Assembly (NCBI RefSeq): GCF_000472285.1
Contig: NZ_KI421412.1
Location: 494,430 to 527,977, forward strand
Direction of reading: 5' to 3'
DNA: 33,548 nucleotides
Origin: Desulfuromonas sp. TF
Lineage (GTDB): Bacteria > Desulfobacterota > Desulfuromonadia > Desulfuromonadales > ATBO01
The notes beneath the pieces are model-generated. The model made no database searches and was not told where the DNA came from. It saw only the letters and a list, made by a program, of their open reading frames with translations. Positions within the stretch are counted from its first letter, which is position 1. The number at the start of each line of letters is the position of its first letter. The position numbers were made by a program, and so were the translations under genes. This document shows positions 24,373 to 31,163 of the stretch, in pieces.

Positions 24373-25290
24373 ATGCCGGAAAACGAGCTCAATGTGGTCA
24401 CCGGAGCCTACAGCTTCACCGGCAAATACATCGCGCGGCGATTGCTCTCCGCCGGCAAAAAGGTGAAAACCCTCACCAGCCATTCCGATCGCGAACACCC
24501 TTTCGGCGAGACGGTGCCGGCGATTCCGTACAACTTTGGAGACCCTGAGGCTCTGGCTGAGAGTCTGTCCGGCGCGACCACTCTATACAATACCTACTGG
24601 ATCCGTTTCGAACATCGGCAGGCTACCTTCGAACAGGCCGTCGCAAATACGGAAATCCTCCTTCAGGCGGCCCGCGAGGCCGGCTTGCGCCGTTGCATTC
24701 ATATCAGTGCCGTTGCCGCCGATGAAAACTCCACGTTTCGCTACTTCCGGGCAAAGGGCAGGGCCGAACGCATCGTGCGCGAATCGGGGCTTTCCTGGGC
24801 TATTCTCCGCCCCACCGTCCTCTTCGGCAAGGAGAGCATCCTTTTCAACAATATCGCCTGGCTGCTGCGCCGCTATCCTGTCTTCGCTGTTCCCGATTCC
24901 AGGCGCAGCGAACTACAGCCTATCCATGTCGACGATGTCGCCGAACTGGCGGTTAGAGTCGGCCGGAGCGAGGAAAATTTGTGCCTCAATGCCGGGGGTC
25001 CCGAAACCTACGCCTTCGACCAACTGGTCCGTCTCATGGCCAAAGAGATAGGCACTCACGTCCGCCTCCTGCGGGTAAAGCCGAAACGGATACTTCAGTT
25101 CACCCGTATGCTCAGCGGACGAGTCAAAGACGTCCTCCTGACGGAGGACGAAATCGAAGGGCTGGCACGCAACTTGCTGACATCACCTGCAGAGCCCGCT
25201 GGACACACCCTTTTCAGCGAATGGCTGAAACAGCATGCCGACACCCTCGGCGACACGTATATTTCCGAATTGGAGCGTCATTTCGACTGA
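24373..25290 (+). CDS. NAD(P)-binding SDR-family protein (NmrA/NDUFA9-like)
   Basis: A 305-residue atypical short-chain dehydrogenase/reductase. The nucleotide-binding motif is VTGAYSFTGKYIARRLL (about 8-24), a TGxxxxTG variant of the GxxGxxG loop. Other blocks are YNTYWIRF, CIHISAVAADENS (strand 5 Ser), FRAKGRAERIVRESGLSWAI (which occupies the Tyr-x-x-x-Lys position with altered residues) and LQPIHVDDVAEL, the usual C-terminal signature of NDUFA9/NmrA-type members. Such proteins are often sensors or chaperones rather than enzymes. The ATG at 24373 has GAGGAGG 6 bases upstream, preferred over one at 24334. It leads a likely three-gene operon (SDR, TPR protein, DUF3147 protein). Confidence 0.88.
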   Translation: MPENELNVVTGAYSFTGKYIARRLLSAGKKVKTLTSHSDREHPFGETVPAIPYNFGDPEALAESLSGATTLYNTYWIRFEHRQATFEQAVANTEILLQAAREAGLRRCIHISAVAADENSTFRYFRAKGRAERIVRESGLSWAILRPTVLFGKESILFNNIAWLLRRYPVFAVPDSRRSELQPIHVDDVAELAVRVGRSEENLCLNAGGPETYAFDQLVRLMAKEIGTHVRLLRVKPKRILQFTRMLSGRVKDVLLTEDEIEGLARNLLTSPAEPAGHTLFSEWLKQHADTLGDTYISELERHFD

Positions 25291-25330
25291 GGCCTGACCA
25301 CAGCGGAAGCGGCAGCAAAAAGGATGATCC

Positions 25331-25774
25331 ATGTCCAGTAACAAAGCGACAGACCTGATCAGAAAAGGGATGGAGGCTCTCAATGAAGGGAGCACCCTGG
25401 TGGCCATAGTCCACTTCGAGGATGCGGTGAAACTGGATGACAGCCCAACCGCCCGCTCATATTTGGCATTCTGTCTGGCCAAAGAACAACATCAGATCGG
25501 CAGGGCGGCCGCCCTGTGTCTCTCGGCCATGCAGGAGGAGCCGAACAAGGCGCTGCATTATCTCAACCTTGGCCGGATCTACCTTCTGGCCGGAGAGAAA
25601 ACCCGCGCCATCAAAACCTTCCGGAAGGGGCTGAAACTGGAGAGGAATCGCCAGATCATTGATGAACTCAAGAATCTGGGCCTCCGGCAGCCGCCTGTGG
25701 TGAAAACTCTCCATCGAGACAATCCGCTGAATAAATGTCTCGGAATCCTGTTTCATAAACTCGGGATGCGGTAA
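25331..25774 (+). CDS. Tetratricopeptide-repeat protein
   Basis: A 147-residue all-helical protein with about three TPR units. The clearest is ALHYLNLGRIYLLAGEKTRAIKTFRKGLKLER, with the usual Gly/Tyr/Ala pattern; an earlier one covers ATDLIRKGMEALNEGSTLVAIVHFEDAVKLD. There is no signal peptide. The C-terminal 30 residues (VVKTLHRDNPLNKCLGILFHKLGMR) are basic and may form a capping helix or bind a partner. The start has AAGGATGATCC upstream of the ATG. It lies 40 bases after the SDR gene. A protein-protein scaffold is likely; the partner is unknown. Confidence 0.87.
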   Translation: MSSNKATDLIRKGMEALNEGSTLVAIVHFEDAVKLDDSPTARSYLAFCLAKEQHQIGRAAALCLSAMQEEPNKALHYLNLGRIYLLAGEKTRAIKTFRKGLKLERNRQIIDELKNLGLRQPPVVKTLHRDNPLNKCLGILFHKLGMR

Positions 25775-25916
25775 TGCCGGGCGAACTGGATCCTGAAGGT
25801 GAGAGGAGAGAGGACGTACTGCCGACATGTGCGTTGTCGGGTAAAATGAGATTGGTGCCTTCAGCACTCAAAGGGTTCAGATGAACACACAGGAACGGCG
25901 CTGAAAAGAGGAGAAA

Positions 25917-26264
25917 ATGTATTTTCTCATCAAGGTGCTAGTGACGGCGGTGGTGATCGCCGCCGTATCCGAACTGGCCAAACGCTCCCTTCCCCTGGCC
26001 GCCATCCTGGCCTCCCTGCCGCTGACCTCCATCCTTGCCATGCTGTGGCTCTACCGGGACACCGGGAATGAACTCCTCGTCGTCGATCTCTCCCAACAGA
26101 TATTCTGGGCCCTTCTTCCATCTCTTCTCTTTTTCGTCCTTCTCCCCTGGATGATCCGATGGGGGCTCCGCTTCGAGCTCGCCATCTGCGGCGCCATGAT
26201 CATCATGGTTTTCGGGTATCTACTCTATGCGTGGGTTATCAGCCGCTTCGGCATCAATCTTTAG
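25917..26264 (+). CDS. DUF3147 family membrane protein
   Basis: A 115-residue integral membrane protein with four predicted helices (about 3-20, 27-46, 62-80, 88-108). The motif SELAKRSLPLAAILASLPLTSILAMLWLY, with its small-residue and Pro pattern, is typical of the DUF3147 family, small bacterial membrane proteins of unknown function. AGAGGAG lies just before the ATG. It sits 142 bases after the TPR gene; a possible -10 (TAAAAT) occurs in that gap but has no good -35. A hairpin with a T-run at 26376-26402 ends the transcript. Confidence 0.85.
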   Translation: MYFLIKVLVTAVVIAAVSELAKRSLPLAAILASLPLTSILAMLWLYRDTGNELLVVDLSQQIFWALLPSLLFFVLLPWMIRWGLRFELAICGAMIIMVFGYLLYAWVISRFGINL

Positions 26265-26265
26265 G

Positions 26266-26384
26266 CTGGTGAGCACGGGAAAGAAGGAAAGATGTCCGCG
26301 CTGCGGCGGCAGGATCAAGAAGGAAAAGATCTCCGGACGCAGTCATATTTCTGCCGCGACCATCAGGAAAACAATAAAACCATT
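26266..26384 (+). pseudogene. Fpg/Nei-type zinc-finger remnant with one-base deletion
   Basis: Directly after the DUF3147 stop, one frame reads LVSTGKKERCPRCGGRIKKE followed by KISGRS. The neighbouring frame from 26346 then reads YFCRDHQENNK. Joined by one missing base near 26345, this gives Cys-x2-Cys ... GRS-x-YFC-x2-His. That is the layout of the C-terminal zinc finger of Fpg/Nei DNA glycosylases (CxRCGxxI...GRSTYFCPxCQ), with the last ligand His rather than Cys. The catalytic body of the enzyme is absent. It is a decayed gene end, not a functional gene. Confidence 0.5.
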
Positions 26385-26402
26385 ATTCGCAAATGGTTTT
26401 TT
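26376..26402. terminator. Bidirectional terminator overlapping the yjgA stop codon
   Basis: AAAACCATT (26376-26384) pairs perfectly with AATGGTTTT (26392-26400) around a 7-base loop, with a T-run of six on the plus strand. The TAA of the convergent yjgA gene (26383-26385) lies within the stem. Confidence 0.75.
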
Positions 26403-26883
26403 CCCTGGCCTCCCTCAGGCGGCGAAAGATCTCGCGGAAGGCTCGTCGGTCGCCGTGAGCATGAACGGAACCGGCCAGCCGGCTGATGGCTCCCCGATCG
26501 AGTCCGGGCATGGCGGATGCGGCCTCGTCGAGGGCCGCTTCGGAGAGATCAGGGTTGCAGATGCGGTCACGAAGGTTTTCGAGCTCGTGAAAATCCCGCT
26601 GTTCTCTGAGATGAACCTGGTCGAGGCCGGACAAGAAGGCCTGCAGCTCTTCGGTCTCCTCATCCATCTGGCGCAGGAGGGCTGCCAGATGTTTAGTCTG
26701 CCGCTTGCGGGATCCGTGCCCTTTCGTGACCCGGGCCAGTTCGATTTCTCTGTGCAGAGCCGGGGAAGCAGGGAGCTTTTTCCACTCGGCTTCCGGCATA
26801 TCCACCATCTGACGGGCCAGGTCCTCGACGGCCTTGGCTGCCCGCTTCAAAGCTGAACGGCTCGGTTTTTCTTCCTCGGTCAT
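26383..26883 (-). CDS. yjgA: Ribosome-associated protein YjgA/DarP (DUF615)
   Basis: A 166-residue, charged helical protein of the DUF615 family, whose E. coli member YjgA (DarP) binds late large-subunit precursors during ribosome assembly. Family blocks are SRSALKRAAKAVEDLARQMV (8-27), LPASPALHREIELARVTKGH, RKRQTKHLAALLRQMD and the C-terminal FREIFRRLREA. Its ATG shares one base with the stop of dtd (TGATG), so the two are translationally coupled. The stop codon lies in a bidirectional terminator. Confidence 0.92.
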   Translation of the reverse strand: MTEEEKPSRSALKRAAKAVEDLARQMVDMPEAEWKKLPASPALHREIELARVTKGHGSRKRQTKHLAALLRQMDEETEELQAFLSGLDQVHLREQRDFHELENLRDRICNPDLSEAALDEAASAMPGLDRGAISRLAGSVHAHGDRRAFREIFRRLREAREKTICE

Positions 26884-27332
26884 CAGAAAACCTTTCGGCT
26901 GTCCAGCAGCATCGTCACCGGCCCCCTGTTCACCAGGGACACCTCCATCATCGCCTGGAAGGTCCCCGTCTCCACCCTCAGGCCCCGCTCCCGCAGGAGA
27001 TCGACATAATGTTCGTAAAGGGCGTTGGCCTTTTCGGGCGGGGCCGCCCGGGAGAAACCGGGCCGGCGCCCCTGGCGGCAGTCGGCCAGCAGGGTGAACT
27101 GGGAAACCACCAGAATTTCACCGCCGGTATCCGTCACCGAGAGATTCATCTTTCCCTCTCCGTCTTCGAAGATCCTCAGCCCGGCCGTCTTTTCGGCCAG
27201 AAAGAGAGCATCGTTTTCCTCGTCCCCCTCCTCAACCCCGAGCAGAACGGCCAGACCGGGACCGATTTCTCCGACACTCTCCTCTTCGACGACGACTCGG
27301 GCCGAGGAAACCCGCTGCAAAACGGCGCGCAT
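26883..27332 (-). CDS. dtd: D-aminoacyl-tRNA deacylase
   Basis: A 149-residue enzyme of normal length that removes D-amino acids (and Gly) mischarged on tRNA. Signature motifs are clear: the N-terminal [28 protein letters not shown] (77-91, the SQFT catalytic loop) and [12 protein letters not shown] (134-145, the family's NxGPVT cis-Pro motif). It abuts the nfo gene with no gap (TAG immediately before ATG) and overlaps yjgA by one base, forming a tight minus-strand operon. Confidence 0.96.
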   Translation of the reverse strand: MRAVLQRVSSARVVVEEESVGEIGPGLAVLLGVEEGDEENDALFLAEKTAGLRIFEDGEGKMNLSVTDTGGEILVVSQFTLLADCRQGRRPGFSRAAPPEKANALYEHYVDLLRERGLRVETGTFQAMMEVSLVNRGPVTMLLDSRKVF

Positions 27333-28184
27333 CTATCGCTCCCCCGCCAGCTGCCGCAGGGCGGCCAGGTTCATCCGGTCGAATTCGTCCCCTTCCCCCT
27401 TGGGCGTCTCCAGAATCTTGGGAACCGCGTTGAACCGGTCGTCCCGCATCAGGGCCCTGAACCCCTCCCGGCCGATGCATCCCTTGCCGACATGCTCATG
27501 GCGGTCGAGCCTGCCGCCCAAGGCCTTTTTGCTGTCGTTGACGTGGAAGGCGCGGATATGCCCCACGCCGACCACCCTTTCGAACTCGTCCATGGTGGCG
27601 GCGAAACCCTCCGCCGTGGAGATGTCGAAACCGGCGGCGAAAGCGTGGCAGGTGTCGAAGCAGACGCCGAAGCGCCCTTCCGGGACCCCCTCCATGATCG
27701 AGGCCAGATGCTCGAACCGCCCGCCGAGATAGGTCCCCTGGGAGGCGGTGTTTTCCAGCAGAACCGTCACTTCTCCAGGCGCCTCGGCGAAGATGGTGCG
27801 AAACGCTGCGCAGATGCGCTTCAGTCCTGACTCTACCCCGGCTCCCATGTGCGCTCCCGGATGCATGACTAGGGCAGGAATCCCGAGCAGGGCGCAGCGC
27901 TCCATCTCATCGATGAATGCGGCAATGGACATTTTCCATTTTTCCTCGTCCGGAGCGGCCAGATTGATGAGATAGCTGTCATGGGCGATGACCGGACCGA
28001 TGGAGCTCTCTTTCCAGGCTTTGCGGAACGCCTCGGCCTCCACCACATCCAGAGCCTTGGCCCGCCATCGGCTGGCATTTTTGGTGAAGACCTGAATGGC
28101 GGTGCACCCCACCTCCTCCCCCCGGGAAAAGGCCAGATGCATCCCTCCGGCGATCGACATGTGAGCGCCTATCGGCTGCTGCAT
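27333..28184 (-). CDS. nfo: Deoxyribonuclease IV (endonuclease IV)
   Basis: A 283-residue AP endonuclease of the TIM-barrel family, using three zinc ions to cut DNA 5' of abasic sites. Conserved blocks: IGAHMSIAGG (5-14), AIQVFTKN, HDSYLINLA, ALVMHPGAH, LLENTASQG, GVCFDTCHAFAAGFD, FHVNDSKKALGGRLDRHEHVGKG and ILETPKGEG. These contain the family's metal-binding His, Glu and Asp residues. The start is ATG at 28184, 21 bases after the stop of the upstream nucleotidase gene. It is followed without a gap by dtd. Confidence 0.97.
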   Translation of the reverse strand: MQQPIGAHMSIAGGMHLAFSRGEEVGCTAIQVFTKNASRWRAKALDVVEAEAFRKAWKESSIGPVIAHDSYLINLAAPDEEKWKMSIAAFIDEMERCALLGIPALVMHPGAHMGAGVESGLKRICAAFRTIFAEAPGEVTVLLENTASQGTYLGGRFEHLASIMEGVPEGRFGVCFDTCHAFAAGFDISTAEGFAATMDEFERVVGVGHIRAFHVNDSKKALGGRLDRHEHVGKGCIGREGFRALMRDDRFNAVPKILETPKGEGDEFDRMNLAALRQLAGER

Positions 28185-28205
28185 GATTTGAATCCTTTAT
28201 ACTAT

Positions 28206-28835
28206 TCAGAACAGGGAACTCACCAGTCGACAGGCGGCAAAAGCCGTCGGCGCCTGATAGTCGACGAAGGGGGCAGGCGGGCCGGCCCCGACCAGGACGG
28301 TGGTCATCCCGAGATCTTTGGCAGTTGCCAGATTATCCGGCGAATCCTCCACCATGATACAGCGCTCGGCGCTCAGACCGAGGGCCGCGAGCACGCCGTA
28401 GTAGGGATCGGGGCAGGGTTTGGGCTGATACGCGGCGACACGGATATCGAAGATCTCTTCGAAGTGCTCCGCCAGTCCGAGAGCGGCAAGCACCCGCTCG
28501 GCATGCCTCCTGGACCCGTTGGTGAATATACACCGGCGGGCGGCCAGCCCCGAGAGTTCGCGGCCAAGGTCGAGGTCCGGCAGAAGCCTTCCGGCTATAT
28601 CGACATCATGGACATATTCCAGATAGTGCTCCGGATCGACTCCGTAATGCCGGATCAGCCCTTGGAGAGTGGCGCCGTACGCCTTCCAGTAGTGCCGGCG
28701 CAGCCCGTCCACCTCCGCGGGCCGGATGGCGACGACCTCCTCCATGAAACGGTTGATCCGCTTATCGATCAACGAGAAGAGGTCCCGCTCCGGCGCATAA
28801 AGCGTATTATCAAGATCAAAAAGAATCGCATCCAT
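28206..28835 (-). CDS. HAD-family pyrimidine 5'-nucleotidase
   Basis: A 209-residue HAD phosphatase. Motif I is FDLDNTLY (6-13, Asp7 nucleophile and Asp9), motif II is IFTNGSRRH, motif III includes the Lys of YQPKPCP, and motif IV is MVEDSPDN. The DNTLY start, small helical cap and PKPDPxxY-like motif match the pyrimidine 5'-nucleotidase (SDT1-like, TIGR01993) group, which dephosphorylates UMP/CMP or related nucleotides. The start has AGGA 9 bases upstream. It heads the nucleotidase-nfo-dtd-yjgA run. The exact substrate is not determined. Confidence 0.9.
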   Translation of the reverse strand: MDAILFDLDNTLYAPERDLFSLIDKRINRFMEEVVAIRPAEVDGLRRHYWKAYGATLQGLIRHYGVDPEHYLEYVHDVDIAGRLLPDLDLGRELSGLAARRCIFTNGSRRHAERVLAALGLAEHFEEIFDIRVAAYQPKPCPDPYYGVLAALGLSAERCIMVEDSPDNLATAKDLGMTTVLVGAGPPAPFVDYQAPTAFAACRLVSSLF

Positions 28836-28849
28836 AGTTCATTATCCTG

Positions 28850-28897
28850 CAGGGGCACTGCCCGCGCCGCCTGGGCGACCCCGGCGAAGGTGCCCTG
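28850..28897. repeat. GC-rich imperfect hairpin between HIT and nucleotidase genes
   Basis: CAGGGGCAC (28850-28858) pairs with GTGCCCTG (28890-28897, one G bulged), with further inner pairing such as GCCC/GGGC. It separates two minus-strand operons. No T-run, so it is more likely a structured spacer than a classical terminator. Confidence 0.4.
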
Positions 28898-28918
28898 ATT
28901 CGGACGGCATTCCGCCCT

Positions 28919-29338
28919 TTATTCTATCAAATCCAGCGTCTCACGAATTTTACGGATCGTCTCCCGGTACTCCTCCGGAGAAAGGTGGATCTCCTCGTGC
29001 GGTTCGCTCCAGATCGGCCGGGGCCACAGTACATCGGAGGTGAACCGCGGCACTAGGTGCCAGTGCATGTGCGGCACCATGTTGCCGAGCAGTTCGTAAT
29101 TCATCTTGGCAGGCCGGTAAATGCGATCGAGAGCGGCGGACACGCGGCTTACCTCCTCCATCACCCCGCGGCGTCCGGACGGATCGAGATGAAATAGTTC
29201 TGTGACATGCTCCCGGGCGAAAACCAGGGTATAGCCGGGAAAAAACTGGTCGCGGTTGAGAAGAATAAAGCAGTGCTCCAGCTCCGCGATACGCATTTCG
29301 GCATCATCCTGCCAGCGGCTGCACATGGGACAGTTCAT
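28919..29338 (-). CDS. HIT-family hydrolase
   Basis: A 139-residue histidine-triad protein. The catalytic motif His-Met-His-Trp-His-Leu-Val-Pro-Arg (HxHxHxx) lies at about 90-98, preceded by NYELLGNMVP. The N-terminus MNCPMCSRWQDD carries a Cys-x-x-Cys pair, as in several bacterial HIT proteins that bind zinc there. HIT enzymes hydrolyse dinucleoside polyphosphates or nucleoside phosphoramidates; the substrate here is unknown. Its ATG overlaps the dapF stop by 4 bases (ATGA), which fixes the start and shows coupling. The longer frame upstream inside dapF is a shadow. Confidence 0.92.
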   Translation of the reverse strand: MNCPMCSRWQDDAEMRIAELEHCFILLNRDQFFPGYTLVFAREHVTELFHLDPSGRRGVMEEVSRVSAALDRIYRPAKMNYELLGNMVPHMHWHLVPRFTSDVLWPRPIWSEPHEEIHLSPEEYRETIRKIRETLDLIE

Positions 29339-30174
29339 TGCGGGCGGTATTCTCCCTCGAAAACCTGGACCGCCGGCCCGGTCATGTAAATGTCTCCTTC
29401 CTCCGTCCATTCCATTTCCAGATCGCCTCCGCACAGGCGGTTGAGGAGGCGGCGGCCGGTATGTCCGTTCAGAACCCCCGCCACGGTGACGGCTGCGGCT
29501 CCGGTTCCGCAGGCCAGGGTCTCTCCAGCCCCCCGCTCCCACGTGCGCTGTTTGACTTCGGTTGACGAGACGATCTCCACGAATTCCACATTGGTGCGGT
29601 TGGGAAATACGGAATGGGTTTCGATGGCCGGACCGTACTTCTCCACCGGGAACTCCGCCACGTTGTCGACGAAGATGACGCAGTGCGGGTTGCCCATGGA
29701 GATGCCGGTAATGTGGAAGGTTCGGTCGAGCACGTGGAGTTCCGCCCCCACCACCTGCTCGTCGGGGGAACCGGTCATGGGGATTTCCCCACGGGTGAGC
29801 CTCGGCCGTCCCATGTTTACCCGCACCTTTTCAACCTTTTCGGCTTCGTTTGTATACAGCTGGAGTTTGAGGATGCCTGCCGCCGTTTCGACGGAAATCT
29901 CCTTTTTATCCACCAGTCCGTGATCCCAGGCGTATTTGGCCACGCAGCGGACGCCGTTTCCGCACATCTCCGCCTCGCTGCCGTCTGCATTAAACATCCG
30001 CATGCGCACGTCGGCGAGCCGTGAAGGAAGAATAAGGATAAGACCGTCGGAACCGATGCCGAAATTACGGTTGCTCAGCTCGATCGCCAGGCCGGCAGGA
30101 TCCGGGACCGTCTCCTTGAAGCCGTTAATATACACGTAGTCGTTTCCGGCGCCGTGCATTTTTGTGAATCTCAT
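29335..30174 (-). CDS. dapF: Diaminopimelate epimerase
   Basis: A 279-residue PLP-independent epimerase that converts LL- to meso-diaminopimelate for lysine and peptidoglycan synthesis. Conserved blocks: FTKMHGAGNDYVYING (3-18), NRNFGIGSDGLI, AEMCGNGVRCVAKYA (first catalytic Cys), VSMGNPHCVIFVD-type (ISMGNPHCVIF) and ETLACGTGAAAV (second catalytic Cys). The start at 30174 has AAAGG about 10 bases upstream; the open frame to 30264 covers the promoter and is rejected. It is co-transcribed with the HIT gene. Confidence 0.97.
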   Translation of the reverse strand: MRFTKMHGAGNDYVYINGFKETVPDPAGLAIELSNRNFGIGSDGLILILPSRLADVRMRMFNADGSEAEMCGNGVRCVAKYAWDHGLVDKKEISVETAAGILKLQLYTNEAEKVEKVRVNMGRPRLTRGEIPMTGSPDEQVVGAELHVLDRTFHITGISMGNPHCVIFVDNVAEFPVEKYGPAIETHSVFPNRTNVEFVEIVSSTEVKQRTWERGAGETLACGTGAAAVTVAGVLNGHTGRRLLNRLCGGDLEMEWTEEGDIYMTGPAVQVFEGEYRPQ

Positions 30175-30216
30175 GTCGACGGACCTTTCTTTGTTCTCAT
30201 CGGAAGGTAACATGCT

Positions 30217-30246
30217 ATTATAGGCGATCTTTCCACCGGGGAACAA
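30217..30246 (-). promoter_or_regulatory. dapF promoter (sigma-70)
   Basis: On the minus strand, a perfect -10 TATAAT (30222-30217) with TTGTTC (30246-30241) 18 bp upstream. The leader to the dapF ATG is about 36 bases. Confidence 0.75.
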
Positions 30247-30263
30247 GGGACAATGTGCTCGCA

Positions 30264-30292
30264 TTGACCCGCGCGGCTGGCAAACGTATCAT
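30264..30292 (+). promoter_or_regulatory. Promoter for the small gene and hydrolase (sigma-70)
   Basis: TTGACC (30264-30269), a 17-bp spacer and TATCAT (30287-30292): one mismatch in each box and ideal spacing. It leads into the AGGAGG ribosome-binding site at 30311-30316. Confidence 0.75.
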
Positions 30293-30322
30293 GAAGGAAA
30301 CACTAGAATGAGGAGGATGCCC

Positions 30323-30541
30323 TTGGCTTTCAATCTCAAGACCAAGCTCTGGCAGACCGGAGCCCTGGAATGGTGGGGTTTTATCGACAATGAGGATGTC
30401 TATCTGGGGAGCCGGGAGTTTCCCAATCCGCCGGAGGAGGGAGACGAGTGGATTGTTCGCGCCACCGGCGATGTCTTCCGCATCGTCGAAGGCGAAATCG
30501 TCAAGGTGGGGCACCAGGAGCCCCCCGAGCAGCTCTGGTGA
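30323..30541 (+). CDS. Small conserved-looking protein of unknown function
   Basis: I do not recognise the family. The 72-residue product is soluble and rich in Trp and Glu: LKTKLWQTGALEWWGFIDNE, VYLGSREFPNPPEEGDEWIV, then RATGDVFRIVEGEIVKVG. The alternating pattern suggests a small all-beta fold. The start is uncertain. AGGAGG at 30311-30316 is 6 bases before a TTG at 30323, which fits best; ATG codons at 30308 and 30317 lie before or directly against that ribosome-binding site. A strong promoter lies just upstream, supporting a real gene. It nearly touches the following hydrolase gene (TGA at 30539, next ATG at 30547), so the two are probably translated together. Confidence 0.75.
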   Translation: MAFNLKTKLWQTGALEWWGFIDNEDVYLGSREFPNPPEEGDEWIVRATGDVFRIVEGEIVKVGHQEPPEQLW

Positions 30542-30546
30542 TCGCC

Positions 30547-31161
30547 ATGCCCCTGGAAATCGTTCAGGTTCCCGCCGGCGAGATGGAGAACTTCTCCTAC
30601 CTCGTCTACTGCCCGGCCAGCGGCCGGGGGATCGCCGTCGATCCTTCTCTCGCCCCGGAAAAGCTGCTTGCGGCCGCCGCAGAACGCAACATCGTCCTGG
30701 AGATTCTGGTCAACACCCACGGCCACCGCGATCACACCGCCGGCAACGGCCGCATCGTCGAGGCTACCGGCGCCAGACTCGCCGCTCACCCAGCCGACGT
30801 TCCCGGGGCAGACATTCCGCTGACAGAGGGGACCCTCATTACCATCAGCGAGGAAAGGGTGAAGGTCCTCCACACCCCCGGGCATACCCCCGGCTCGATC
30901 GTCCTGAATCCGCCCGGTGCCCTGATCACCGGCGACACCCTCTTCGTCACGCGGGTCGGCCGGGCCGATCTCCCCGGCAGCGACCCCGAAGAACTCTATC
31001 GCAGCCTGCGCCGGCTGGCGGAATTTCCACCGGAAACCCGCGTCTATCCCGGGCATGACTACGGGCCCCGGCCCGTTTCCACCATCGGCTTCGAGCGGGA
31101 GAACAACCCCTATCTGCAGTGTCCAAACCTGGAAAGCTTTATCCGCCTGCGAATGGGTTAA
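30547..31161 (+). CDS. Metallo-beta-lactamase fold hydrolase (glyoxalase II-like)
   Basis: A 204-residue enzyme with the metal motif Thr-His-Gly-His-Arg-Asp-His (THGHRDH, about 57-63), HTPGHTPGS (third His), GDTLFVTRVGRADLPGSDP (bridging Asp) and YPGHDYG (last His). It matches the glyoxalase II / persulfide dioxygenase branch of the superfamily. Glyoxalase II hydrolyses S-lactoylglutathione-type thioesters; in organisms without glutathione the substrate may differ. The ATG at 30547 is preferred; an in-frame GTG at 30538 overlapping the preceding stop is possible. It is co-transcribed with the small gene before it. Confidence 0.92.
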   Translation: MPLEIVQVPAGEMENFSYLVYCPASGRGIAVDPSLAPEKLLAAAAERNIVLEILVNTHGHRDHTAGNGRIVEATGARLAAHPADVPGADIPLTEGTLITISEERVKVLHTPGHTPGSIVLNPPGALITGDTLFVTRVGRADLPGSDPEELYRSLRRLAEFPPETRVYPGHDYGPRPVSTIGFERENNPYLQCPNLESFIRLRMG

Positions 31162-31163
31162 AT

